Position numbers and translations under genes: made by a program. Of a DNA stretch of 64,000 bases, positions 12,034 through 24,800 are shown piece by piece. Position 1 is the stretch's first letter. Each line of letters begins with the position of its first letter. The DNA is from Strigamia acuminata (Eukaryota; Arthropoda; Chilopoda; Geophilomorpha; Linotaeniidae): the NCBI GenBank assembly GCA_949358305.1, contig OX442324.1:4160001-4224000 (forward strand), read 5' to 3'. Under the pieces are notes generated by a model that was not told the DNA's origin, searched no databases, and saw nothing but the letters and a program-made list of their open reading frames with translations.

Positions 12034-12817
12034 CTAAAAAGTATGCGCATTGCGACATACGCCACACCCCAATGCAAACTCCTCCCCAGTCGGTGGGTGT
12101 TGAACATGAAGCGGGCATTCTTCCCCCTCCATCTGCTGTGCCTTGGGACCTACACGCACAAAATTAACAAAATCATCGACAAATTCAAATTAATTCATCT
12201 AATCAACACTCACCAGCAGGACAATGCGGTAACTCTTGTTTCGGTATGTTAGTTACTCGTTGAAAATCATCGTGACACGCATTGCAGAAATGAGTAGTCC
12301 CAAAGCAAAAGAAAACCGCTACAGAGCAGCAGTAACGACATTTGTACTCGAGAAAATCGGTACCATGTTTGGGACACATCTTTAAAAAAAAATTATATAT
12401 ATAAATTATAAAAAAAAATCGAATTAATTTTTAACCTGTGCCCTAGAAACATCTGAACAGCCGCCACAAACTAGTTCAGTAGGATCGTAATCATCACCCC
12501 CGCCTGCTTCGATGTCACATCGAACCTCGCCTCCGTAATAAGCCTAATCAAAAAAAAAAAAAACACGTCAAACATCCCATAAATCAATTTCCTCATCGAA
12601 TATCGACCTTCTTGCACTTATAACAGACGTAATACGCATATCTCTCCATTGCAAAACCCGCTGGATCATTATAAAATCTTGCACCCTGGGTTGTGATAGC
12701 CTCAGCTTTATGCAACCCTTCGTACTCTAATCTCATAAGAGCTTTACGCCGTACATCTTCGTACAATGCTCGAACAGGAGCCAAAAGATCCTTGAGCACC
12801 GTACTGTCAATATTTTC
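12034..12817 (-). other. MYCBP2: MYCBP2 tandem-cysteine (RCR E3) domain, last four exons
   Basis: Exons 12817-12608, 12543-12436, 12379-12214 and 12149-12034 join in phase. This is the RING-Cys-relay region, in which ubiquitin passes from an upstream to a downstream cysteine and then to a Thr/Ser hydroxyl. The residues corresponding to human C4520, E4534, C4572 and H4583 are present as Cys (12517-12519), Glu (12475-12477), Cys (12305-12307) and His (12272-12274). The 52-residue spacing between the two cysteines and the 11-residue Cys-His spacing match the human protein as I recall it. Catalytic competence is therefore expected. The donor after 12608 is weak (AAG|GTCGAT). Confidence 0.85.
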
Positions 12818-15800
12818 CTTTAAAAAAAAAAAAAAAAAAAAAAAATTAAAAAAAAATTAAAAAAAAAAAATGAATTCACATTCAATCCGATGTCGATTGC
12901 GAAGTTTGGTTGACCATACCTTACAAATCGGACATAGTGAAAAGCCGAATGTGATCCTCGGCCCTGCCCATCGTTTGGTCAACACGTTACGGCAGCAATG
13001 TAAATGGAAAACGTGGCCGCATCTCAGCTGAAAATGATGATGAGTTTGATTTGATGTGCAAATGAGACAACAGGGGGTGCCAATTGTTTATTTTACCTGA
13101 ATAGCAGGTGCACAAGCCAATGCCTCGGTGAAACAAACCATGCACATATCATCTGCATCTTGTTTAAGACTTGCATCTCCACTGCATCCATGCAAGCAAG
13201 GCAGACAAATTGATTCGTTGTTGATGCCACCGCACATGTGACTACAAGGTAATATTTTCGAGCAGGCATTTCGCGCATGATCCTAGTAAAGCCACAAATC
13301 GAGTTCATTTTTGTTAAATAAATAAATGCAGTTTTCCATCAAAAAACAAAAAAAATAAAATAAAACAAATCAAAAGCAACAAAAACAATTTATTTTGATT
13401 AATTCAAAGGGAGTTTATGAAAAATGTTCCACCTGACATTCCGCATCAGCGCATACATTTCCAATGGCTAACAAGCCCGTATTGCTGGTGGTTCCGCAAA
13501 AACGACATGTACCAGTTGTTCCGCCTGTAGATTTCCCTGTTTTAAAGACCAAAATCAGCGCATGTCTCACGAAAATTCGATTCTCCTTTACCTCTGTTTC
13601 CTTCGCGGAACTCCACCATCGCTTTCAACGTCTTTGAATCTGCAAGAGCCATGATCCAGAACAGTTTGGTTCTGCCGCATCCCTCGTGCAGATCCACTTT
13701 TATCGCTTCCTCCTCCTCTTTAAACACCTACGTTGAAAAACAAAAATCGATCATTAGAAAATCAATCACACGAGACGTTTAGTCGTACTTGTCGCTGATG
13801 GACTCTAGTTTTGCGATGCAAATGAAGGAAACGGTCACAATCAGCACACAAATTGCCGCAAATGTTGCACAAGATAATGGCCAGGGTCTCTCCATCGTCG
13901 TGATTATCACATGTGGGCTAAAGTGCATTGAATCGAAAGAATTTTCTAGAATTCTGTATAAAATTAATCGATTTCGATGTTTCTACCCGAGGTTGAGTTA
14001 GTTGATTATCTCCACCTCCGACCCACTGGCCAGACGACAGTCTCTCCACGTGATCTTGGTCCAAAACGCACAGTGAAGCTAATGCAAGCCATAACTATAA
14101 AAAATAAAAATTAAAAACCAACCAATTGAAAAAAATTAAATTTTAAAATTTACAGTTGGAGTTTTAAGGCATTCGGCAGGCGTTCGGTAATTCTCGTCCA
14201 ATTTCGTCAAATTCAGAATGTTTTCTGCAACGGCTCCTTTCGTCACGCTAGCCCACGATTCTGATAACTTTCCCTTCAAAAAAGCAACAGAAAATCAAAA
14301 CAAATTCCAGAATAAAGTCGAATCACTTACAGCAGCCATATCCTTGAGCAACTGAATAATAACTTCTGCCAATTTACGAGTCAAACAACCACGTAGCCAC
14401 CATCTTGCCCCGTGTGGGTCTCTTGGATGAATCGCTGTAGCCAAAGTAATCGTCGTTATGCCTTTCCCCGTTTCCTTGCCTTTAACTTTCATCTGCACGG
14501 TGAGGGCTTTGGCAATACAAGATAAAAACACATCCAAAATACCCATCCTGCAACAAACAACCAAAAATCATCCACAAAAATCCCTCAGAAAAACACATTC
14601 AATTACTTATGAAAATCGAACGTTTCTCCCTGAACGTCGGGCGATTTATTCGCTTCGGAAACAATACTGAAGTCAGTTGGCGGCAGCGTGGGAACAGTTA
14701 AAATATTCGCCAGAATCTGTGGTGGCACCTCAGGTAGAACTCGACGCAACAGCGACGTCACTTGTCGTTGTACTCGTGCAGAACCGGTATGCAGCAAGCT
14801 CAAGAGATCGCGCAGCAATGAATACTGCTGAGCTAAATAAACCCTTCCAACACTAGATCCGCTCAACGCCAACACCATGGACAGCATTTCAAAACAATAC
14901 GCGTCGGAAGACTTGGGTAGTTCGTCCATGGAAAGGGATTTACTGCAGAGCAGAGCCTCCCACTCTTCGCGAACTCTCGTCGCTTCCTTGCGAATCGCTT
15001 GAACAATATGAGCACAAACCTTGAAAACAAAACAAAAATCACAACATTTTTATCATTAAATAAATAAATACCGTATTGTTAAATACTTGTTTTTGCAGGT
15101 GGGTCAATTTGCTTCTACTAAACAAAATTCCAACCATGTGCTCTTTCAAATCGTTATTTCCTTCGATCTTTAACGGTTCGTATTTCACGTCTTTGATTAT
15201 TTTCTCCTCTACAATATCGGAAGAATCGCTTAAAATCAGTCGACCAAACACCTGAAAAAATGTACAAAAATTTCACTCGATTCATTTTTTTTCTCTTTTT
15301 CATCTTCGTACCAGTGATGTGAGAAGACGAAACACTTTCAACGTCTCAGCTTCGCAATTCTTTTGCTGTATTACATTGGCCGAATGCAATTTCCCACTCT
15401 GCAAGCTTTCACCTTCCAGTTCCCCCAACACTTTGATTTGCCTCAATCTCAGGTTGTTGTCCGACCCTTTTAACTCTAACCGAAGTACGGTGTGGCCCGT
15501 TTCGATGACTGGACAGCTGACCCATCCGGTGAAACGACTTTCCACCTCCATGTACCTTAATTTCACGTTCTCGTCGGCGCTAACGCCAGATTTAAAGGTA
15601 ACGCTCGACACTTTGTTCTGTAATTTTTAAAAAAACAAAACAAAATGTTAAATCACATTTATCGTATAAAACAACAACAACACGCTCACCCCCAAATCTC
15701 TACAATTATCAATATGCACGTAAACAATTCGAGGTTGCATTTTCGGTGCACTTATAACTGTCAACACTTTAGTTTTGTTCCTATCTTCATCTCCGCTCTC

Positions 15801-18800
15801 CCAAAACGTCTCCGTTGAATTATCAGTTAAACTTCCCACCATCGCTTGCCGACTAGACGCTTTTATCTCCAAACTTCCGCTCAAATCTTTCAGACATTCA
15901 ACAGTACTCGTCACCTGTTAAATAAATACAAAAAAAAATAATTAATAATTGCAAACCTAAATCGACAAACAAATAAAATAAAATAAAATAAAAACCTGAA
16001 AACTATCTCCCATTGTTGATCCAGCTTCGTCCGTGCCTAATTCCTCTTCCGATCGAGAAAGTATTTTGCTGATATTATTGAAAACATGACTCCGGTGCAA
16101 AAAAATGTGATCGCTTTGTCTGAATTTTAAACACCAACATCTCATCGCCATTTGCTGCAAAGGCGATCCCATCGGAAGTAACACCATCAAGTCTGATATT
16201 GTTTGTAAAAGCGTATGAAAAGCTGATAGTAAAGGATGAATGCATTCTCCGGCTACGGTTATGTCCGACAGTGGATGTTCACACACCCCAACTTCTTTAT
16301 CCTATTTTTAAATCACAAAAAACAAAATTACTTTTCCACGCATTTCTCCCAATCGTCGCTCGTTCAATACCACTTGTTCGTGTTCCTTCTTCTCATCTTT
16401 CTCGGCTCCTTCTTCGTCTTCCGGTTGCACCACTTGCGGCGGCGACAGAGCGGTAACAAAACACCACAGCAAATCGTGCAAAGCAGTGGGTTGTGTCGTA
16501 CTGCGAAGAAGCCAATTCAATGCCTGCAAAAATTTCCATTTTTATTTCCATTTTCTCACTCTTTTTAAATCAATTTTTAACCGACCTGCATTGCATACAC
16601 TCTGCACGCCGCTTTACGCAACGCTTGCTTCATTGCAAGCTGCAAACTCTCCAAATCATGTCTTTGTAATATAAAATTCATTATGGGACGGTGTAAAATA
16701 TCTCCATATTGATTCTTATCCACGATCACCGTAGCCAATCTCATGAGCATGCAAGATGGATGACACAACAATGACGACCCGCCATCTAAATAGCAAAAAA
16801 AAAAAATAATAAAGCAAAAAAAAAAATAATAAAGCAAAAAAAAAAATAATAAAGCAAAAAAAAAAAAAATATCGCAAACAATATTCACCTGTACTTTCGC
16901 CACTACTATTATTCCTCTTCCGAGTCATTATAATTCTTCCTTCACCTTCTTGCCTATTCCACTCCCTCGTCGTCGTCGTCCCCACGGAAATCGACCTCTG
17001 AAACACCCGTCCCCTATTCACATCCCCATCACTAATCGAGCCGGACGGAAACTGTTCATCCAAATCGTTGGCCGAAAGCCGATTTCCAAACGCATCGCCC
17101 GAAGTGGCTCTTCCCATGCCCGACTCGGCGCTCTGGCGCAAACTTTCTTCCAGAATAAAATCCTCGTTGAACATCCTCAGATCGCACGGCTGCGCGCCGA
17201 GGGTTTCCAGACACTGGAAGTTGACGTGCGGGAAAGGCAAAGTGTCGAGCAAGCCGTGCTCGTTCAAACTAGGCATGTTGTTCCTGTACGGGCTCTTCTT
17301 CTGCGGCGTCGCGCTGTGCACGGGTATGGTGTCGCTGGCGCACGCCAAATCCAACAGAAACATCGCATTGTTCGTCATAATCTGATAAGTCTCCAACTGC
17401 GGCAACGCCGACGATTTATTCGGCGAACTTTTGTTTTTGCTCTTCTTCGACTTCTCCTTGCTGTTGCTCTGCCGTTTCGTCTTCAGATATCTCTCCCTGC
17501 ACTTGTCGCATATCAAGTACCAGCTGCTGTCGCCAACGCCTCCGTCGCCGCAATTTCCGGCCCATCCGCCGCAGAAATTCCCCCCGGAGTTGTAACCTTT
17601 TCCGCCGGCGTGTCCACCGCATCCGGGGTGCGCTTGCTTCATGTGGTACGTGACCGGGTGCGGCGAAAAACAACCGCACAGTTCGCACAGCGCCTCTCGT
17701 TCCAGTCCTCCGAACGGCGACCCCGCAGCTTCGCCGAACAAATTCCCTCGCTCCACGGACCCCTGTTTCCACTCCTTCTTCTTCTTGTTCTTCTTGTCCT
17801 TGTCTTTCTCCTTCACGTCCGCTTTTCTCCTCATCGGCAACGAGGGACTCGGTAGAATAATCTGCTGGCTGATCACTCGAATGGCTGCCGAAGCGATTTC
17901 CTCCCACAGGGTCACCAAGTGCTGCAAAGACGGCGGAAGATCGCCTTCGACGACGACCGTCTCGGGAACGTCGCCGTCCGTGCTCGTGTCGACGAGCGGT
18001 TTGCTCTCGACAGGGCATTCCTCCTTGATCGCTTCCGACGTTTTGCGCATTTTGTTTTTGTTCATGTTTGCATTGGTCAAGCTTTTGGCAAAGTTCTCCG
18101 ACGGTTGGATGTTCAGGTACGAACTCATGGACACCTCGACGGAGTGGCGTTGGCGCGCTTTCTCCTCTTTCGTCAGTTGTTCCGGCTTCGGCGCCACCAT
18201 TTCCGCCCGCGGTCCGTCCAGCGATTGCTTGGGCAAATTCGGATGGAACTTCAAGAACGAAGCGCATGCCATTGCATCGTGGGAGATTCCCTCGTGCCAC
18301 AAAAAAGCGGCAAACACCGCGCGAAGGCATTCGGCCACGGACGGCGACTTGGCCAGCTTCACTGGCTCCTTCAGTCTCTCTTTGCCGCTTTTGTCCCGAC
18401 AAGCGGGCGCGGGCGACTGCGCACGCTCACGTTTCACTCTCAAAACGCGCGAGCCTCTGTCCTTTCGCAGAAATTTCGGACTCGGGTGAATATTATCTTC
18501 TTTAGGTCCACTAGTTCCAATACTGAAATGTCCCTTGTCGTCTTCGGGACTCGTTTGAGTTCCTGTTTGAATCACAGTTTTAATTGTATCCTGAAAAACA
18601 AACAAAAACACTCTAAATTACATTTCAATAATTCAAAATAAAATTTTCATACTTTAGGCTTGGACGGCGGAGACTTGGGAATTTCCAAAAGCTCCTCTAA
18701 ACTCTCCGACAGGGACATTTCTTCGGCCGATGCTCCTACGTTGTCAGTTTGTGGGGAACTTTTGCGTAAGTATGCAGGATTGCCCGTCCAATGTTCGGAC

Positions 18801-21800
18801 ACCAGAGGAGAAACGGCGGCTCGCGCACCTAGTTTCCAAAAATAATAATTTAAACTCTTGATTCTTGTAAATACACATTTCATTTGCCTGGGATTGGTAT
18901 TGGACTCGATTCTCGACTTCCCGGAACCAGAGACGGTCTTGGACTAGAATTTCTCGACGTTTTTCTTGGCGGTGTCCCAGGTGGCGTTCTCGGAGGAGTC
19001 ACGCCGTTCCCGTTGGCTCTGCTTTCCCCGATCGCTTTCACAAGATCCTTAACGGAGACGCCTAATAACTCCGGCGGAATGTCCCTAGGAGTGGATCCGC
19101 TCTTTTCTTGTCGGTTTTCTTCTTCTTTCAGCCATCGTTGCAACACTTGTAATCTGCTGCTGTTTTCACATTCACTTTCGCCGAATTTGCTATCGGGAAT
19201 TGGAGGAGTCGGCATCCCAAACGGGTTTGAAGGTGACGACTCTACAAATAAAACAAAACAAAATAAAATCAAACCAAGTTTCAATACATTTCTTATTCAC
19301 CAGGAGATCCAAACACGAATGGACTTGCACTTCCGGACGACATTCCATCTTGCTCTCCTGACCCAAATAAAAATAACCCTGAATTGTTTTAATAAGTAAC
19401 AATAAATGTCAGAAAAAATGCATCAGAAAAACCAGCAAGCTACAAGAAAAAAGCGAAATAATTGTAACATTCGTGTACTTTGACTTTGACTAAACGATGA
19501 AAATGAAGTCGCTTGAGCAGCCGCAGAGAAATCAAACCCTTTAGCATCTTGCATGAAACTATTCAAGTCGTTTTCCAATTTCTTTTCGTCTTCCGCCTCC
19601 AAAGCAGTCATGTCGGCCTCGTGTTGCAAGTACATAACATCGTTGCGAGTAAGCGCCAACGACCAAGCTTCTCCATCAGTATTAAAACAATATCTTCTCA
19701 TGCTATCTTTATCCAGCTTTATCCAAATGCCCTCTGAATTCACGACCTGAAAACAACATTAAATCAAATAAATCAATTAAAAAAAATAAAATTACAAAAT
19801 TACTCTTACATTCTCAGTGACATCAATTTGATTACTCAGTACCAACATCCCAACTGGAGGCGCTTTTAATGATGGTCTACTTCGAATGTTATGACCAGAT
19901 GCACCACATTTTATGACATGATAAATTCCTGCACCACTTGTGGGCAAATGAACTGAAATTTCAAATAATTAGCTTATTCTTCCCTCGAACACATTGCTAT
20001 AACTTCCAATACCTTTCCTATGTTTCGAATGGCCTTCTTTATTGGACCCAATCTCCGGTATTCTTTTAACAACTGTCTCTTTAATGATCTGATCCAAAAT
20101 CGATTTAGGTTCATCGATAGGTACTAGTAAAGTTTTTCCAAGATGTTGATTGTATTGAAGGCACCATGCTTCGTTAAATCCGTTTTGACAATATTTTTTC
20201 ACCGCATTAATTCCGAGACGAACCCAAACACCATCATCATTGTGCATCTAAAAACAAATAAGACACACATTATCATATCTATAAACACAACAAAAAAAAA
20301 ATTCAACTAATACCTCGTCTGTAAAACACACTGTTCCATTCACATGAACAATTCCAATCTGTTCGCTTTGCAACGATGGGTGAGCACGTATACGCAGTCC
20401 GGCACTGCTTTTTGCAACGAATTTTCGTAACTAAATTTAAAAAAAAAAAAAAAAACATTGAAAAAAAAAATCCAAATATTTTTTTCAACAATGTAATACC
20501 TTATTCGGCTGATGAGGTGGTTTCTTCACCAAATTCTGTGTGGGCGGAGTTAAACCTTGTGGAGTTTCCTTCACTTCGATCTTGTACACTTCGTCTACAT
20601 TTAACAAAAAAAAAAAAAAAAAAAAAATCAAAATCAAAATCAAACATTTAAAACCCAAATAATACCTAAATCGAACCCATCAACCGTCACGAATATAGAA
20701 TACCATCCCACAGATCCCGGTGTCCAGTTGGCGGTGTAAGTGCTGTCACTATTTGCCCTCACCATCATTTTCTCACTGGGCCTTTTAATGGTAGGTGACA
20801 TGTAACGAAGTTCCTCAAATGAATAATTTTCATATGCCTGTGGAGAGTGCAAACAAGAAACAAATCAACTCGATGAAACCCACAATTTATTCCTCCACCA
20901 ACTTTCATCATAGTGATGGCATTGTAACACATCTTATCCTTCACGGTTATCTCATATTGACTATCCAGACTCGGATGCGGATGTCCACCAAACGTCAAGG
21001 AATCTGGTTTGCTAATACGAGCCATTTTACATATGCCATCGTCTGCGCCCCGCTCTTTCTTGTCAATAGGAATCGCTTTCACGTCAACTTTTAAATTTGG
21101 TACGTGCACAGCGTCGCCGTATTGATCTTTGGTCAAAATCGTAATTACGGTCGGCCAACCACATTTCATGTCATCTTTATTGTACAACACTTCGCACAGT
21201 TTTGGATCTACGTACGAGTCTGGCTGCAACCATCTAAAAACAAAAAAAACAAAAATTTATATTTTCTCTCTCAAATAATCTCTTCGAAATTACCTTGCAA
21301 GTCTCCCTCCACTTGTTCCAGGCAAACAAGACACGAAATCTTTAAGAAACGATCGTTCGTTCGACTGACAACTAAAAGGCAGAACTCCATCTAACGCCTG
21401 GTGGATTGTTGGTGAATGCGACAAAGCAAAACCTTTGTTCAATAACGTAGAATGAGCATGAAATACGCGCTGGGCAATTTCATCGGCCACTTCCAGATCA
21501 TCATCCACTTCATCTATCGACGCCGTCGGAAGAATCAGATCTTTTTTCATCAGTGATGAAGCGCACAATCCTCCAAGATAAGCCAATTCTTTCTCCAAAT
21601 GCTTCATTCCCTACGATCAAATTGAAAAAAAAAATAAAACGATTCAAAACACGCCGAAATTTAACATCCACTTTACTCTCATTACATCCTCATTCATCCG
21701 ATTCCATTCGTAGCCAACAACCATACACTTAAAACCGTAAAAACACGCTTTCTCGTCTTTGATGTAGTCAGAAGCAGTTTCCAGTGAAAATATCACTTCA

Positions 21801-24800
21801 TTCCCTATTTGAAAAGTAAAAAGACGAATTAGAGAAATGAGATTTCACACACGCGCCAAGAAACACAATACCTGGCAGAACGATGCTAGAGTGCGGCCAA
21901 CTGGCTGCAGCACTCAGTTTTCGCATGATGGGCCAATATGGAAGATCGAGTTGTTCATTTTCTTCGATTTGTGTCACGTTCGACGTAGTGGAACCGTGAA
22001 TTTCTTTGCTTGGGACGTAGAGTTGTAAAGTGTCTTCGGCCTGCGCCATTCCACATTGAGGATCAAACTCCAACGACATCCACTTGACAACGTCGGGAAA
22101 TGAAACTTTGTAGTGCGAAACAGTCGCAGGTTTGTACGGGTGGTCGCTTTCCACAACTGCGTAATGGCACGAAGTGGTGCTCCCGACTGATTCGTGAGGT
22201 AATTGTTCCGACGATATTATTGCTGGATGCACAATCGACGTTAACTGGTTGTTGATACTAGCAACCGACGGCAATAGATCTGTTATCAGACCGATGACTT
22301 GCACTGCACTCTAAATAAATAAATAAATAAAATTTAAAAATTTAAAAATTTAAAAAATAAATCTAAAAAATCCTCCTGCTTACTTTCGGATCCGATGTTG
22401 CGACCGGTCCAATATGTGCTAAAACCATGGGCAACAACATGGAAATAATATAAGCTGGGCCAAGATTTTCTAAACAAAATTTATCTGTTATTTCCTGAGC
22501 TTTTTTGAGCAAATCAGCCGCAGCTTTGATAATAGATCCGGTAATTGCTAATGCACTTTTCCGAGCTTGCATTTCGACCAAATCTTTTCCGTTTTGTTGC
22601 GTGTCCGAATCTTGCGGAGTGCTGTAATACAAAATTTGAGGAAACTGTCCTCGAGCATTGTTCGTTCCGTTGAAGCTCAGCGAGCACGAAGAGTAAGTAA
22701 AAGTGGTCCCATCCGGCGCCTTGACTGACAACAGGCCGCCATCGCCGTTGCTCGTGCGCCCACCGTGATTTCGCAAACGAATCGCGTATTTCACATTTTC
22801 CTTGACGGGAACTGGTCTGTCGAACTTCAATTCGGTGACATCTCCGATGCAATCATCGGGCCCGAAAGTTCCTCGTACAAGTTCGAGACTATTCCAGCGC
22901 TGCGTGTGCGACGTGTCACTACTTCCACTTTGCTGTTTGGAAAATTAAAAAAAATTAAATAAATAAATAAATAAATATAAATAAATAAATGCTAATTACT
23001 TCGGGACTTACGTCGTCTAAACACTCAAGCTCATATTCGTAGAAACCAACACCACCGTAGACGCTAACCCCAGCAATAATTATTCCTGGTCTGTCAACCG
23101 AAAAGCAAATTGCATCTGGCGACCCATTTCCAGTATTCCACGTCCGACTTTGACTAGTCCTTGTAAAACGGCACGGTGTAATCTGCAAAACCCTACCCCC
23201 AGTGTTTTGCAGCTCCGCCTAAAAGAAACAAACAAATATATAAAAATTAAACAAAAGTGCTAAATCTTATTACTTCGGTGCCAGTTGTTTGCGATGATAA
23301 TTCAGCAATAATTGTAGCGAGCATCGCGCAGGAATTAGCGACTAATCGTGGAGAATATGTAACTCTCTCGTTATTTAATGTTTGTTGCACTGGTTTTGTG
23401 ATGATGATTAACAATTGCTGCAACACTTCGCGAAATGTTTGCGGTGATGTATTAACGTTTTCCGTCTGCCAAGCAAAACGAGTAATTTTTACAAGTGTTA
23501 CAAAAAGAAAAACTCGTAGAAATGTCTCACTTGATGTCGAAAATTCATCTGCTCTACAAGAATAGGATATCGCTGCAAATTGATTGTTAATTGTGAAGCA
23601 GCATTTTCGGGACTTTTCGCAGGTGCGTGCAAGCGTGACATCAAGTCTGTATTATGTTCGCATGTTATCGGAAATATTTGAGTCGCCTTAACCGTAGGAC
23701 TGCACAAAGCAGCTAAAACGGCAGCGAGCAAACGATCGTAGCCTTCACGGTCGTCTGTGGCCTGAAAATAATTAATAACAATAATTGAATAATTTTCAAG
23801 TCGGTACAAATAAAATAATTTACATTTTCCATAGATTTCAACAACTCGCAAATACAGCTCCACTTCAAATAACTCGTTGGGTAAAATGCATGAAAGCAGG
23901 AAATAAACGTTTGATGGCATTCGTCCAGAATGGTAGTAGACAGCCGAGTAAATAAATTCACTTCTTGCTTCAGGTTGACTCGCGACAATTTACGGGTAAT
24001 CGGAGCACGAGACGGCATTTGAACGCTGATATTGGAATCGCTGAGTATTCTGCGCAATAAAACTCGCACTTCAGCAACACACTGTGCAATTTTCACAGTT
24101 TCCGCCGGAGCTTTTTTCGGCACTAAAATAACAAACAAACCAAACAAATTGAACATTTCGATACCTAACCATCCATTTACTGTCAACTCGTACCCGAATT
24201 TGGATACACTTCACTTATGAAAGTCCTCATGAGACGCAGAGTTGATGTACTGATATAAACGAGGCGCTCCAGATCGATCACGGCAGCAGTGTACGACGAA
24301 TCCGTGTCCCGCAAATGCTGCATCTCGTGTACACTAACTTTAAACGTTTGCCAACTCCATTGCAACAGTTGGAGCAGGGATTGAAAACAGTCCTGAAATT
24401 GCAAAAACGTAGCAATAAGCGAGAATATCTTCAACAAATACAAAATCATCGTTTATTACTGGTGTAACAGCTCTAGAAAACTCTTTACTCAAAATGTAAA
24501 TTGGTTCTAATTGATCGATTTGTCTATTACTCGACCGGCTCTCCGGCGTGACGACCTTGTAGAGCAATTGTGGAATTTGACCCGCATTTACGTCCGTTCC
24601 ATTGTTGGACTTTTTGGAACTTTTGAAGTAGAATACCACTCTGCAAAACAAAAAAATCAAACGTATTCACCTCGTTTTGTTTCTTTAAATCTACCGACAA
24701 CAAACTTACTGGTCTTCAGTGGTCACTACCGACTGACCACTTGAACCGCAGTCACTGCTAGGCCCTGAAACTCGAGCCCATGCGACAAACCAGCGGTTGG

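Noticed and set aside
17416-18402. 328-codon second-frame minus ORF and several long plus-strand ORFs over the big MYCBP2 exon
   Set aside because: They overlap the conserved MYCBP2 frame, have Arg-rich shadow composition, and arise from the local high GC content.
16716-18611. Open frame running from the big MYCBP2 exon through the A-rich intron
   Set aside because: The next exon is in another frame and has clear acceptor support; the Phe-rich extension is the translated intron repeat.
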